Shown here piece by piece: positions 7,374-16,189 of a stretch of DNA of 64,000 nucleotides. The stretch lies in NCBI GenBank assembly GCA_025041195.1, contig JAKCFM010000001.1:2480001-2544000 (forward strand). Reading direction: 5' to 3'. Below the pieces are notes generated by a model. That model had not been told where the DNA came from. It did not search any database and was given only the letters and a program-made list of their open reading frames with translations. Made by a program: the position numbers and the translations under genes. Each line of letters starts with the position of its first letter. Positions within the stretch are counted from its first letter, which is position 1. Origin of the DNA: Halobacteriales archaeon YIM A00013 (lineage in GTDB: Archaea; Halobacteriota; Halobacteria; Halobacteriales; Haloarculaceae).

Positions 7374-9287
7374 ATGAGCACGGTAGAGAAGCAACTCGAC
7401 GATTTGAAAGCAGAGATAGCAGCCGAGATCCCGAATGACATCTCCGTTTCTGACGTGACCTACGAGGGGCCGGAACTCGTCATTTATACCCGTGATCCCA
7501 AGAAATTCGCGCAGAACGGCGATCTGATTCGAACGCTCGCGGGCAAACTTCGCAAACGAATTACGGTGCGTCCAGACCCGGACGTCCTTGCCCGGCCGAA
7601 GGATGCAGAGGCACAGATCCGCGCAATCATTCCTGATGAGGCAGGCGTTTCCGATCTCGATTTCCATGCGGATACCGGCGAGGTCGTCATCGAGGCACAG
7701 AAACCGGGAATGGTGATCGGACGCCACGGATCAACGCTGCGTGAAATCACCCAGGAGATCGGCTGGACGCCCGAAGTCGTCCGAACGCCCCCGATCGAAT
7801 CGGCCACCGTTTCGAACGTTCGGAACTTCCTCAAACAGGAACGCGAAGAACGCCGTGATATTCTCGAACGCGTCGGCCGCCAGATCCACCGCGAAGAACT
7901 CGCCAACGAACAGTGGGTGCGAATCAGCACGCTTGGCTGCTGTCGAGAGGTCGGCCGCGCAAGTTTCATACTCTCGACCGCAGAAACGCGCATTCTCATC
8001 GACTGTGGCGACAAACCCGGGGCGGAAGACGAGGTGCCGTATCTCCAGGCACCAGAAGCGAACCCGCTCAACTCCATCGACGCAGTGGTGTTGACCCACG
8101 CCCATCTGGACCACTCCGCACTCATCCCTCTCCTGTTTAAATACGGCTACGACGGTCCGATCTACTGCACGGAGCCGACCCGTGACATGATGGGGCTGTT
8201 GACGCTGGACTACCTCGATGTGGCGGCCAAGGAAGGACGGACGCCGCCATATGAGAGCGAGATGGTCCGTGAAGCGCTGAAACACACGATTCCGCTGGAG
8301 TATGGCGACGTAACCGATATCGCACCGGATGTCAAGCTCACGCTGCACAACGCCGGCCACATTCTCGGCAGTGCGGTGTCGCACTTCCACATCGGCGATG
8401 GCCTGTACAACGTGGCGTTCTCCGGTGACATCCACTACGAGGACACCCGGCTGTTCAACGGTGCAGTCAATGAGTTCCCGCGCGTGGAGACGCTGGTGAT
8501 GGAATCGACGTACGGTGGTCGCAACGACTACCAGACCGACCAGGCAGATTCCGAACAGCGTCTCATCGAGATCATCAACGAGACACACGACCGTGACGGA
8601 AAGATCCTCATACCGGCGTTCGCCGTTGGCCGGTCACAGGAGATCATGCTCGTCATCGAAGAGGCGATGCGCGAAGGGAAGATTCCAGAGATGCCCGTCC
8701 ATCTCGACGGAATGATCTGGGAAGCCACCGCGATCCACACCACGTATCCCGAGTATCTCAGGGATGATCTCCGCGATCGAATCTTCCACGACGACGAGAA
8801 TCCGTTTCTCTCACCGCAGTTCAATCACATCGATGCGGGCGAGGACGAACGTCGTGATGTGACCGATGGCGGGCCGGCGATTATCCTCTCGACCTCAGGA
8901 ATGGTCACCGGTGGCCCGATCATGTCCTGGCTCGAACATCTCGGTCCTGATCCAAACACCACCATGGTGTTCGTCGGCTACCAGGCACAGGGAACGCTTG
9001 GCCGACGAATTCAGAGCGGCTGGGACGAAATCCCAATGAACGGCCGAAGCGGTCGGTCGGACACGCTGGCGCTCGATTTCAACGTTGAAACGGTCGATGG
9101 CTTCTCCGGTCACTCCGGCCGACAGGGGCTCATCGATTTCGTTCGAACGATGAATCCGCGCCCGGAGAAGGTGCTGTGTGTGCACGGTGACGAATCTTCC
9201 GTTCAGGATCTCTCCTCCGCACTGTATCACAAATTCGACATGCGGACGTTCGCACCGAAGAATCTCGAAACGTTCAGATTCAGATAA
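7374..9287 (+). CDS. aCPSF1 (FttA), beta-CASP ribonuclease and transcription termination factor
   Basis: A 637-residue archaeal cleavage/polyadenylation-specificity-factor homologue. Order of domains: two N-terminal KH-type RNA-binding domains (about 1-170, with the GRHGST loop near 125), then a metallo-beta-lactamase core with THAHLDHS near residue 240, the beta-CASP insert, and C-terminal metal ligands (FSGHSGRQG near 575 and VHGDE near 600). In methanogens this protein cleaves nascent transcripts after U-rich sites and terminates transcription; that role is known for the family, not shown here. Length and domain order match full-length family members. Single gene with its own promoter region, conserved in all archaea. 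Confidence 0.96.
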   Translation: MSTVEKQLDDLKAEIAAEIPNDISVSDVTYEGPELVIYTRDPKKFAQNGDLIRTLAGKLRKRITVRPDPDVLARPKDAEAQIRAIIPDEAGVSDLDFHADTGEVVIEAQKPGMVIGRHGSTLREITQEIGWTPEVVRTPPIESATVSNVRNFLKQEREERRDILERVGRQIHREELANEQWVRISTLGCCREVGRASFILSTAETRILIDCGDKPGAEDEVPYLQAPEANPLNSIDAVVLTHAHLDHSALIPLLFKYGYDGPIYCTEPTRDMMGLLTLDYLDVAAKEGRTPPYESEMVREALKHTIPLEYGDVTDIAPDVKLTLHNAGHILGSAVSHFHIGDGLYNVAFSGDIHYEDTRLFNGAVNEFPRVETLVMESTYGGRNDYQTDQADSEQRLIEIINETHDRDGKILIPAFAVGRSQEIMLVIEEAMREGKIPEMPVHLDGMIWEATAIHTTYPEYLRDDLRDRIFHDDENPFLSPQFNHIDAGEDERRDVTDGGPAIILSTSGMVTGGPIMSWLEHLGPDPNTTMVFVGYQAQGTLGRRIQSGWDEIPMNGRSGRSDTLALDFNVETVDGFSGHSGRQGLIDFVRTMNPRPEKVLCVHGDESSVQDLSSALYHKFDMRTFAPKNLETFRFR

Positions 9288-9291
9288 TCGA

Positions 9292-9306
9292 CGGCGGTTG
9301 CCGCCG
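9292..9306 (+). terminator. GC hairpin just after aCPSF1
   Basis: CGGCGG-TTG-CCGCCG forms a perfect 6-bp stem with a 3-nt loop starting 5 bp after the aCPSF1 stop codon. It is not followed by a T-run, so it does not match the usual archaeal oligo-T terminator; it may protect the 3' end or be incidental. Confidence 0.3.
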
Positions 9307-9490
9307 ATCCGTTCGAAGGGACCAGACGAACGGAGTGGAATGGCATCCAATACCGATCGACGGAAGCGGCACGTGGTCCCTATTCACTGTTCCTGTCGTC
9401 ATCCGCATTAGATATGGCGCACGTTGACATATGTTACCGCGAAAACTGTCGTACGAAGCGTTGAGTAGTCTCAAGCACGTATCCGTAGCT

Positions 9491-9652
9491 GTGCACTGTC
9501 AGTACTGCGCTCAGACTGCGACGCTCCCGGTCGAGAAGGATGGGATTACGGTGTGGCTCTGTGAGCGACATTTCCGCGAGCGATTCGAGGCGCTTCAGTC
9601 CTCGGGCTGGCTCGCACCCCTCGAAGAACAGCTGGATCTCGACCATCGATAG
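9491..9652 (+). CDS. Small zinc-ribbon-like protein (DUF6757-like)
   Basis: A 53-residue protein beginning at a GTG (VHCQYCAQTATLPVEKDG) followed by WLCERHFRER and an acidic tail. The CxxC pair and the downstream Cys-x3-His suggest one zinc site. I recall short haloarchaeal proteins of this form, beginning just before the CxYC motif, as DUF6757; that assignment is from memory. The frame is open back to an ATG at 9431 which would add 20 unremarkable residues, so the exact start is uncertain. Function unknown. Confidence 0.65.
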   Translation: MHCQYCAQTATLPVEKDGITVWLCERHFRERFEALQSSGWLAPLEEQLDLDHR

Positions 9653-9694
9653 CGCCCACCGAGGATTTACGAATACGTCACTCAATTAGCATCC

Positions 9695-10156
9695 ATGGAA
9701 CACGTACGCATCGAAGACGTGGACGAATGGATGGGGCCGTCAGACTGCAAGCGCCCCCTCGGCCGAGCCCTGGACACAGACGATGTTGCAATCAACTACT
9801 ACGAGCTGTTACCATCGGAAAGTTTCGCGTTTGGCTATCACCGACACAGCGACCAGGAGGAGATCTTCATCGTTCTCTCGGGGACGGTGACGTTCGAAAC
9901 GGAAGCTGGTGAGCAAGTGGTTGGAGAAGATTCGGCGATCCGGTTCGAACCGGGAGTCTTTCAGCGTGGCGTCAACGAGGGAACTGACCGCGTTCGCGCG
10001 CTCGCAATCGGTGCGCCCCAGGAGTCTGGCGAAACCGAGATTCTTCGAGACTGTTCGTCGTGTGCCGATCGCACACCACAGTCGATCGAACCGGGCGACG
10101 ACTGTCTTCACACCGTTTGTATCGAGTGTGAAGCAACAACGGGGACGTTCACCTGA
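9695..10156 (+). CDS. Cupin-domain protein with C-terminal cysteine-rich tail
   Basis: A 153-residue single-domain cupin. The first cupin motif is seen as GYHRHSDQEEIFIVLSG (His/His/Glu metal ligands) and the second region as DSAIRFEPGVFQRGVNEG. Residues after about 115 form an unusual tail with CSSC and HTVCIEC, which could hold a zinc ion. The ligand or reaction is not predictable from this. It overlaps the following DCC-family gene by one base (TGATG), so the two are co-translated and perhaps act together in a redox process. Confidence 0.82.
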   Translation: MEHVRIEDVDEWMGPSDCKRPLGRALDTDDVAINYYELLPSESFAFGYHRHSDQEEIFIVLSGTVTFETEAGEQVVGEDSAIRFEPGVFQRGVNEGTDRVRALAIGAPQESGETEILRDCSSCADRTPQSIEPGDDCLHTVCIECEATTGTFT

Positions 10157-10524
10157 TGGAAATTGACAACTCAGTTCTCGTCTACGACGACGACTGTGGC
10201 TTTTGCACCTGGTGTGCCCAGTGGGCGGTCCGCCGCGGTGGCTTCGAGCCGGTTGGATTCTCCGCGCTGGAGCCAGCCCAGCGCGAGCGCCTGCCTGAAG
10301 AGTATGAGCGCTGTGCGCATCTGCTCACATCGTCGTCCGTTTACTCCTGCGGGGAGGCAATGGAACAGGCGCTTGTCGCCTGCTATCCCACGCTGTCGAT
10401 CCTGGTCTGGCTATGCAATCTGTTGCCTGGCTGGGATCGATTGCGGGAGTGGACCTACCGACGGGTTGCGAACAATCGGGGTCTCTTCGGTCGACTGGTG
10501 CGCAAAGAGCCACCAATCGAGTAG
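10156..10524 (+). CDS. DCC family thiol-disulfide oxidoreductase (DUF393)
   Basis: A 122-residue protein with the diagnostic N-terminal DDDCGFCTWCAQW motif (the DCC and CxxC cysteines at about 12-19), typical of the DCC/DUF393 family of putative thiol-disulfide oxidoreductases. Tail includes LLPGWDRLREWTYRRVANNRG, cited by its core YRRVANNR, also typical. Start ATG overlaps the stop of the cupin gene. Its stop abuts the convergent acyl-CoA dehydrogenase gene. Biological substrate unknown. Confidence 0.88.
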   Translation: MEIDNSVLVYDDDCGFCTWCAQWAVRRGGFEPVGFSALEPAQRERLPEEYERCAHLLTSSSVYSCGEAMEQALVACYPTLSILVWLCNLLPGWDRLREWTYRRVANNRGLFGRLVRKEPPIE

Positions 10525-11682
10525 CTACTCGAACGCTGCAATCCCGGTGAGATCCTGTCCGAGAATCAACGAGTGGATGTCGTGCGTTCCCTCGTAGGTG
10601 TAGACGGTCTCCATGTTCGTCAGATGGCGCATCGGCGAGTAATCTGCGGTGATGCCGTTGCCGCCCAGCATTTCGCGTGCAACTCGTGATTGGTCGCGCG
10701 CCATCGCGACGTTGTTTCGCTTTGCCATCGAGACGTGCTGGGGCCTGAGATCACCGCGCTCTTTGAGCTCGGCGAGTCTGTTCGCGAGCAGTTGTGCCAG
10801 CGAGATCTGCGTGGCCATCTCCGCGAGCTTCTCTTGTTGGAGCTGAAATCGTGCAATCGGGCCACCGAACTGCTCACGATCGAGCGCGTACTGACGAGCC
10901 GTTTCGAAGCAGTCTCTGGCCGCACCAACCGCTCCCCAGGCGATGCCGTATCGAGCCTGGGTGAGACAGGAGAGCGGCCCCTTCATCCCCTCGACGTTCG
11001 GTAACACGTTCTCCTCAGGGACGAACACGTCGCGCAATCCGATCTCGCCGGTGATTGAGGCGCGCAGCGAGAGCTTTTCGGTGAGCTTTGGGGTGCTCAC
11101 GCCGTCGCGGTCCGTTTCGACGAGAAAGCCGCGTATAGGGCCATCGTCACCAACCCGTGCCCAGACGATAGCCACGTCAGCTATTGGTGCGTTCGTGATC
11201 CAGGTTTTCGTCCCAGAGAGCACGTAGCCGTCGCCGTCCGGGCTAGCGCGAGTAGCCATCCCCGACGGATTCGAGCCGTGCTCTGGTTCGGTCAGCCCGA
11301 AACAGCCAACCGCCTCCCCCGTGCCCAGTCGCTCTAGCCACTCGTCTTTCTGTGCGGAGGAGCCAAACGCGTGGATGGGATACATCACGAGCGCGCCCTG
11401 GACACTCGCCATCGAGCGCACCCCGGAATCACACGCTTCGAGCTCTCCCATCAACAGTCCGTACGCCGTCTCGCTCACTCCCGGCAGGCCGTAGCCAGAC
11501 AGATTCGGCGCATAAAAGCCCAGCTCGCCCATCTCCGGGATGAGTTCGGTGGGGAACGTGCCATCGATCCAGTGGGTACCGATCGAGTCTGCGAGTTCGT
11601 TCTGAACGAATTCGCGGGCCGTATCGCGGACGAGCCGTTCTTCGTCCGTGAGGTCTGCGTCGAGATCCAGATAATCCAGCAT
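10525..11682 (-). CDS. Glutaryl-CoA dehydrogenase-like acyl-CoA dehydrogenase
   Basis: A 385-residue FAD flavoenzyme. Family signatures: CFGLTEPEHGSNP (FAD/substrate loop), TKTWITNAP, RDREQFG-like YALDREQFGGPI, MLGGNGI, and TYEGTHDIHSLILGQ, in which the glutamate of YEGT is the catalytic base position of glutaryl-CoA dehydrogenases. The N-terminal part (FYAPNLSGYGLPG) also resembles glutaryl- rather than short-chain acyl-CoA dehydrogenases. Whether it decarboxylates glutaryl-CoA or oxidises another acyl-CoA cannot be told here. Monocistronic in appearance, convergent with the DCC-family gene. Confidence 0.9.
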   Translation of the reverse strand: MLDYLDLDADLTDEERLVRDTAREFVQNELADSIGTHWIDGTFPTELIPEMGELGFYAPNLSGYGLPGVSETAYGLLMGELEACDSGVRSMASVQGALVMYPIHAFGSSAQKDEWLERLGTGEAVGCFGLTEPEHGSNPSGMATRASPDGDGYVLSGTKTWITNAPIADVAIVWARVGDDGPIRGFLVETDRDGVSTPKLTEKLSLRASITGEIGLRDVFVPEENVLPNVEGMKGPLSCLTQARYGIAWGAVGAARDCFETARQYALDREQFGGPIARFQLQQEKLAEMATQISLAQLLANRLAELKERGDLRPQHVSMAKRNNVAMARDQSRVAREMLGGNGITADYSPMRHLTNMETVYTYEGTHDIHSLILGQDLTGIAAFE

Positions 11683-11745
11683 GCCAGCACTCTAGTGTCC
11701 GTTGGCAAAAACACTCGCCCACAGCTACGTCTATACTGTGCCCCA

Positions 11746-12171
11746 TCAATTGGCGAGCGTCCAGCTGCCCGCCGCGGCGCCATATGCTCCAACGGTGAGA
11801 ATACTCACCAGTACGGGATTTGCCCTGACATCACCACCCACCACCACAACAACGGTAAGGAGTCCCACAATCCACACGAGATACAACGCCGGAAGCGTCA
11901 CCGTGAGCGACTGAAACGACCACTGACGCGTCACGAACGGATAGCTCAGGACGAGCGAGCTCAAGAGCCACAGTCCGTTCGCACCCACCACCAGCACGAA
12001 TGGATCGAGTATCTCCATCTGGAGCAAAAATCCCGGTCCCCACAGTCCCAGCAGTGTCCCAAACGGACCAACGAGAAGGGCAGTTCCACTCAGCGCCAGC
12101 AATAGATCACCGGTTGCACTGAGCGTCGAATCGATTGTCGTCGAAAGTGTCATAAACGACAGAATGGTCAC
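11746..12171 (-). CDS. Small four-helix integral membrane protein
   Basis: A 141-residue hydrophobic protein with four evident membrane helices (about 22-45, 55-77, 88-112 and 118-137) and almost no charged residues outside loops. A second start at the ATG at 12153 is possible. It lies 12 bp downstream of the glutamine amidotransferase gene on the same strand and probably belongs to its transcript. Function unknown; not similar to any family I recognise. Confidence 0.68.
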   Translation of the reverse strand: MTILSFMTLSTTIDSTLSATGDLLLALSGTALLVGPFGTLLGLWGPGFLLQMEILDPFVLVVGANGLWLLSSLVLSYPFVTRQWSFQSLTVTLPALYLVWIVGLLTVVVVVGGDVRANPVLVSILTVGAYGAAAGSWTLAN

Positions 12172-12183
12172 AATCGCGAAAAA

Positions 12184-12885
12184 TCACTGGGCCTGGGCCT
12201 GCTGTCGGTCGGCGACGAGCGTGGTGAACGTCTCGAACAGCTGTTTCGTCTCACAGGCGCGGTCGTAGTTTTCAGGGGTGATCTCTGTGAGCACCGACTG
12301 AATTTTTTCCTCGCCGAGAAACTCCTTGCGTTTCGTGACTGCGGTTGCGCTCTCAGTGTCGTATTCTGGATGGAATTGTACGCCGAACGCGTCGTCGAGT
12401 CGGAAGCCGTGGACGCCGTACTCGTTTTCTGCAGTGAGCGTTGCCCCTGGCGGGAGCTCACTCACACGATCGCCGTGCGTGACAAAAACGGTAAACTGCT
12501 CGTCTATTCCCTCAAACAGTTCGCTATCTGTGTGTGCAACCTCACGATAGCCGATTTCGAACTCGTCCATCGATTCAACGGTGCCACCGAGTGCGCTCGC
12601 CAGCAGCTGGTGGCCGAAGCAGACGCCAAGAATTGGAAGCCCCCGTTCGTGGGCGGCTGCGACCCACTCGCGCGTCTGCTCGATCCACGGCTCGTCCCAG
12701 TAGGCCGACGCCGCCGATCCGGAGATCACCACGCCATCAAAATCGAACGTTTCCGGGAACTGTCCGTCCGTGAGGACGAACTCCGTGAGCGTCGCATCGA
12801 GCTCGCGCCGGAAGTTCCGAGCCGTAGATTCGATCGCGGCCGCCGTGATTGAGGCGTTCAACAGCGCCAGACGCAACTGAGCCAT
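12184..12885 (-). CDS. Class I glutamine amidotransferase (GMP-synthase-subunit-like)
   Basis: A 233-residue stand-alone class I glutamine amidotransferase. The nucleophile elbow is GVCFGHQLLA (Cys in GVCFGHQ), and the catalytic His-Glu pair is in VQFHPEYD; the oxyanion strand is VISGSAASAYW. The start ATG at 12885 (MAQLRLALLNAS) is preferred over an upstream one because family members begin at the first beta strand. Such free-standing enzymes are usually annotated as GMP synthase-like or gamma-glutamyl hydrolases of amines; here no synthetase partner is adjacent. Substrate unresolved. Confidence 0.87.
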   Translation of the reverse strand: MAQLRLALLNASITAAAIESTARNFRRELDATLTEFVLTDGQFPETFDFDGVVISGSAASAYWDEPWIEQTREWVAAAHERGLPILGVCFGHQLLASALGGTVESMDEFEIGYREVAHTDSELFEGIDEQFTVFVTHGDRVSELPPGATLTAENEYGVHGFRLDDAFGVQFHPEYDTESATAVTKRKEFLGEEKIQSVLTEITPENYDRACETKQLFETFTTLVADRQQAQAQ

Positions 12886-12953
12886 TACCCACAGTAACAG
12901 CTCCTCGTGCATTGGGATTTCGATGGTTGTGTGACACCACACCCCAAGACGGC

Positions 12954-13370
12954 CTAGAACTGAACGACAGCCGCGATGGGCTCCCAGACGGTCACTGACA
13001 GCACACCGAACGCCAGCGCGCCGCCGGCGAGTGCCACATTCTTCACAAAGTGATTCATCTCATCGGCCTGCTCTTCGTCGGAGACAGCCCAGAAGTCGTG
13101 AAAGATGAGTGCCGAAACGAGCAAAAAGATCGCCACGGCGAACGATCCCACTGCGGGAAACACGCCAAGAATGATCGAGAGCCCCCCACCAATCAACAAC
13201 ACGCCCGAGCCGAGCACACCGGCTTTCGGCGCGGGAAGGCCCTTGTACTGGGCGTACCCCACCATCTCTTCGGTTCCCTGGAAGTGATGGATCCCAGTAA
13301 ATGCGATGACACCGCCAAAGAGCACGCGAGCCACCAGTAACACCGCCCACACGACGCCAGAAACCGCCAT
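12954..13370 (-). CDS. DoxX family membrane protein
   Basis: A 138-residue protein with four membrane helices and the DoxX-like features ARVLFGGVIAFTGIHHF, GYAQYKGLPAPK and LLIGGGLSIILGVFP. DoxX-type proteins are linked to quinone or thiosulfate redox chemistry in some organisms but most are uncharacterised. It is divergently transcribed from a helix-turn-helix regulator at 13601, with a perfect 18-bp palindrome between the two genes, so it is probably controlled by that regulator. Confidence 0.87.
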   Translation of the reverse strand: MAVSGVVWAVLLVARVLFGGVIAFTGIHHFQGTEEMVGYAQYKGLPAPKAGVLGSGVLLIGGGLSIILGVFPAVGSFAVAIFLLVSALIFHDFWAVSDEEQADEMNHFVKNVALAGGALAFGVLSVTVWEPIAAVVQF

Positions 13371-13520
13371 TAGTCGCGCACCTCCGCCAGGGAAATCGTA
13401 CCATCTGCGCGCTGTGAGTGGTCTCTGCTGTGTTTTCGTGCAATCGTATTGGAATGCATGAATGTGTACAGAGGAAGGTGGCTCTCACAGTTAAATGATC
13501 ACGTTCGTTTGGTGGATGTA

Positions 13521-13538
13521 ACTTCCACCGGTGGAAGT
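13521..13538. promoter_or_regulatory. Perfect 18-bp palindrome between doxX and the HTH regulator
   Basis: ACTTCCACCGGTGGAAGT is fully self-complementary and sits in the divergent intergenic region, about 150 bp from the DoxX start and 63 bp from the regulator start. GGATGT at 13513 and ACATCC near 13569 form a second, looser inverted pair around it. This is a good candidate operator for the adjacent HxlR-like regulator; binding is inferred from position and symmetry. Confidence 0.6.
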
Positions 13539-13600
13539 GACCCCACTGGATGGCTGGCTTCTGGCGTAACATCCAACACTATCGAATCTGTAGTGATGAT

Positions 13601-13966
13601 ATGGCAAACACGACGGTCGCCACTGGCGCCGATCCAGAGGCGGTCAGCATCGAGGGTGAGCAGCTGTTCGAACTCCTTGGACGCGCTCACACGATGGGAC
13701 TGCTCAAACAGGTCGTGATCGATGAGCAAGCGGTGTTTCGATTCGGGGAGCTCCAGGAGGCGCTCGATATCGCACCGAACACGCTTTCACGCCGACTCGA
13801 TGAGCTCGTCGACCTCGGCCTCCTAGAGCGGACGCAGTACGATGAAATCCCACCCCGTGTGGAGTACGAACCGACGACGATGCTGGACGACCTTGAGCCA
13901 GCGTTCAGGGAGATCGATTCGTGGCTCGATGCGTACAGCTCACGGTCACTCGACTGTCCGGAGTGA
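13601..13966 (+). CDS. HxlR-like winged-helix transcriptional regulator
   Basis: A 121-residue regulator starting MANTTVATGADPE. The winged helix spans about residues 25-105 with LLGRAHTMGLLKQVV, the recognition-helix segment LDIAPNTLSRRLDELVDLGLL and a wing containing PPRVEYEPT, the layout of HxlR/PadR-like proteins that sense redox or small electrophiles. An earlier start at 13550 is open but would place the N-terminus inside the operator region. Divergent from doxX with a palindromic site in between, so autoregulation and control of doxX are likely. Confidence 0.82.
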   Translation: MANTTVATGADPEAVSIEGEQLFELLGRAHTMGLLKQVVIDEQAVFRFGELQEALDIAPNTLSRRLDELVDLGLLERTQYDEIPPRVEYEPTTMLDDLEPAFREIDSWLDAYSSRSLDCPE

Positions 13967-14012
13967 GTTCGTCGATCGCAGCCAGTTTATCCGTCTGCTC
14001 CCTATCACCGGT

Positions 14013-14738
14013 ATGGCTACTGCACCGTGGGTGAGCTTATTTTCCGGCGGCAAGGACTCGTCGTGGGCGCTCTATCAGGCGCTTGAAAACGACTACCCCG
14101 TTGAGCGACTCGTCACCGTCCATCCGGACGGCGACTCCTACATGTACCACGTTCCCGCGACCGAGCTGGCGCAACTGGCTGCCCGTAGCATCGACATTGA
14201 ACTGCGTGCAGTTCATCCCGATTCGTTCGAGACGGCTTCCGTGACCGACGCCGCAGAACAGGGTGATGCGGAACTGGTCCCGTTAGAACGGGCGCTCGAA
14301 GCCCTTGCCGACGACCTCGGCGCCATCGGTGGCGTCACTGTCGGTGCGGTTGAGAGCGACTTTCAGAACGATCGCGTGCAAGCGATGTGTGAACGACTTG
14401 GAGCGGACGTGTACGCACCGCTCTGGCACGAACCGCCGCGTGAACTGGCGACAACGATGATCGATGCGGGCTTCGAGATCACGATCGTGCAGGTCGCAGC
14501 GTATGGCCTTGACGAATCCTGGCTCGGTCGTACGCTCGATCACGCGGCAATTGAGGAACTGGTGGCGCTCAACGAGGAGTACGGCGTCCACGTGCTGGGC
14601 GAAGGTGGCGAGTACGAAACGCTCGTCACCGATGGGCCACACATGGATCTCCCGATCAAACTCGACTACGAGACTGAATTCGATCCATCGGCAACTCGCG
14701 GCCGGCTACGAATTACGGATGCCTGGCTGGCGGACTGA
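14013..14738 (+). CDS. dph6: Diphthine--ammonia ligase (Dph6)
   Basis: A 241-residue ATP-pyrophosphatase that amidates diphthine on elongation factor 2 in the last step of diphthamide synthesis. The PP-loop is SGGKDSSWALYQA at residues 10-22, and the family signature EGGEYETLVTDGP is present near residue 200. The gene for Dph2, the first enzyme of the pathway, is at 29307, so two unlinked diphthamide genes occur in this window. Start ATG at 14013 places the PP-loop at the usual distance from the N-terminus. Cytoplasmic. Confidence 0.94.
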   Translation: MATAPWVSLFSGGKDSSWALYQALENDYPVERLVTVHPDGDSYMYHVPATELAQLAARSIDIELRAVHPDSFETASVTDAAEQGDAELVPLERALEALADDLGAIGGVTVGAVESDFQNDRVQAMCERLGADVYAPLWHEPPRELATTMIDAGFEITIVQVAAYGLDESWLGRTLDHAAIEELVALNEEYGVHVLGEGGEYETLVTDGPHMDLPIKLDYETEFDPSATRGRLRITDAWLAD

Positions 14739-14744
14739 GTGTCC

Positions 14745-15701
14745 TCAGGACAGGCGCGTGTACGGCCCGACGAGAGCATTTTCGAGGACCGCATCCTCGA
14801 TTGAGACGTGCTCATCAACGACCGATTCGGAGAGGTCAACGTGCTCTAAGCGTGCGTCGGGAAAGACGATGGTGTCTTCGATGGTAACGTCTGAAAGATC
14901 GACATTTGCCATCACGTGGACGTTCTCACCGATCTCACAACCATTCGTCGACGCGCTCGGACTGACGATCGAATCGCCATCGAGCGCCCACCGAACGGCT
15001 TCGAGGTAGCTTTCTGGCGTTCCAATGTCGAACCACGGCTCGTCGAACGAATACGCAAAGACGGATTCCTGTTCGATCAGCCACTCGATGAACCAGCCAG
15101 GCTCGTCGGGATTGTTATCACCGGCCAGATACTCCGAAAACCGGATGGAGTCGGCGGGGAACGCATAACAGGCGATCGAAACGAGCGAGCTCTTCGGTTC
15201 GTCGGGCTTTTCCTGGAACTCGACAATCTCCTCGCCATCAAGCGCGAGCACGCCGTACGACGTTGCTTTCTCTCGGGATCCAACGTCGTACGCCGCGAGC
15301 GTGGGCTGGGCTCTGGTCTCGAAATAATCGAGAAAATCCGACACCGCAAAGCCCATCAGATTGTCGCCGGCGATGACGAGCAGGTCATCGTCAACTCCCT
15401 CTCGGTCGACGAGTTGGGCCATCGCGCCGATCACACCGAACTTTTCGCTCTCCTCGGTGGTGTCTTCGACCGAGAGCGACACCTTCTCGTAGCCCTCTGC
15501 GTCAATGTGTGTCTCGAACTCGTCTGCAAAATTCTCATTCGTACTCAGATAGATCTGCTCGATCCGGTCATCGGCTTCGAGCTCTGTGAGAATCTGATCG
15601 ATAACGGTCGTCTCGCCAACCGGAAGAAGCATCTTTGGGCGGTGGCGGGTGATCGGCCACATCCGAGTCGCGTACCCACCAGCCAAGACGACTGCGTGCA
15701 T
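14745..15701 (-). CDS. NDP-sugar pyrophosphorylase with C-terminal left-handed beta-helix
   Basis: A 318-residue nucleotidyltransferase. The N-terminal signature VVLAGGYATRMWPITRHRPK is the NTP-binding G-G-x-x-T/R-M-x-P-K motif; downstream GDNLMGF supplies the metal-binding Asp and the segment EFQEKPDEP holds the sugar-binding EKP. Residues 245-318 look like a short left-handed beta-helix (ENVHVMANVDLSDVTIEDTIV). Probably makes glucose- or mannose-type nucleotide sugars for surface glycans or N-glycosylation. Start at the ATG at 15701 (MHAVVLAGG) is preferred to one four codons earlier. Confidence 0.88.
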   Translation of the reverse strand: MHAVVLAGGYATRMWPITRHRPKMLLPVGETTVIDQILTELEADDRIEQIYLSTNENFADEFETHIDAEGYEKVSLSVEDTTEESEKFGVIGAMAQLVDREGVDDDLLVIAGDNLMGFAVSDFLDYFETRAQPTLAAYDVGSREKATSYGVLALDGEEIVEFQEKPDEPKSSLVSIACYAFPADSIRFSEYLAGDNNPDEPGWFIEWLIEQESVFAYSFDEPWFDIGTPESYLEAVRWALDGDSIVSPSASTNGCEIGENVHVMANVDLSDVTIEDTIVFPDARLEHVDLSESVVDEHVSIEDAVLENALVGPYTRLS

Positions 15702-15788
15702 ACCGGTTGTCACTCTACGAGCGTGTATAGCAATTCCGACTTCCGTTCTCCCGATACTCGTTTGTCCGCTGAGCCACTACACTCCTTT

Positions 15789-16079
15789 ATGCACGGTGAG
15801 CGCGAAACGACGCGCCAGCAGATCGCAGCCCACCTTCGAACAACGCCCTCTCAGCCCGGGACCCTCGCGACGGAGTTCGACATTCGCTCAAGCGATGCGC
15901 TCAGCCACGTCGAACATCTTGCCCGCTCGCTTCGTCCCACCGACGAGCAACTGCTTGTCGCCCCACCCGAGTGTCGGGAGTGTGGTTTCGATCGCTTTGA
16001 CGATCTCATCAACCTCCCGTCACGGTGCCCCCAGTGCAAGAGCGAAAACGTCGATGAACCGGTGTTCACCATACAATAA
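15789..16079 (+). CDS. Small HTH plus zinc-ribbon transcriptional regulator
   Basis: A 96-residue protein with an N-terminal helix-turn-helix (residues 5-55, TRQQIAAHLRTTPSQPGTLA) and a C-terminal zinc ribbon (CREC at about 62-65 and CPQC at 80-83). This architecture matches a group of predicted archaeal transcriptional regulators (COG3357-like). It is divergent from the pyrophosphorylase gene and lies just upstream of the siderophore operon, but there is no evidence it controls either. Start ATG at 15789. Confidence 0.83.
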   Translation: MHGERETTRQQIAAHLRTTPSQPGTLATEFDIRSSDALSHVEHLARSLRPTDEQLLVAPPECRECGFDRFDDLINLPSRCPQCKSENVDEPVFTIQ

Positions 16080-16165
16080 GCCACACAAAACCGATCATCG
16101 TCCGCAGAAACTCCCGTTCGTGGTCCGCGTAGCGACGAGTAGCGCCGCGTCTTTTCACCACCTTA

Positions 16166-16185
16166 ATTTTCGGCCCGCCTAAAAT
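16166..16185. promoter_or_regulatory. Upstream DtxR-like iron box
   Basis: ATTTTCGG-CCCG-CCTAAAAT is a near-perfect inverted repeat (7 of 8 pairs) with the GG-N4-CC core typical of DtxR/IdeR/SirR operators. It lies directly upstream of the TATA element of the siderophore operon, 35 bp centre-to-centre from a second copy. Iron-dependent repression is inferred. Confidence 0.55.
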
Positions 16186-16189
16186 CCGG

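Noticed and set aside
14916-15788. N-terminal extension of the small HTH/zinc-ribbon gene
   Set aside because: The frame stays open but runs antisense through the sugar-nucleotide pyrophosphorylase. The recognisable HTH begins at the ATG at 15789.
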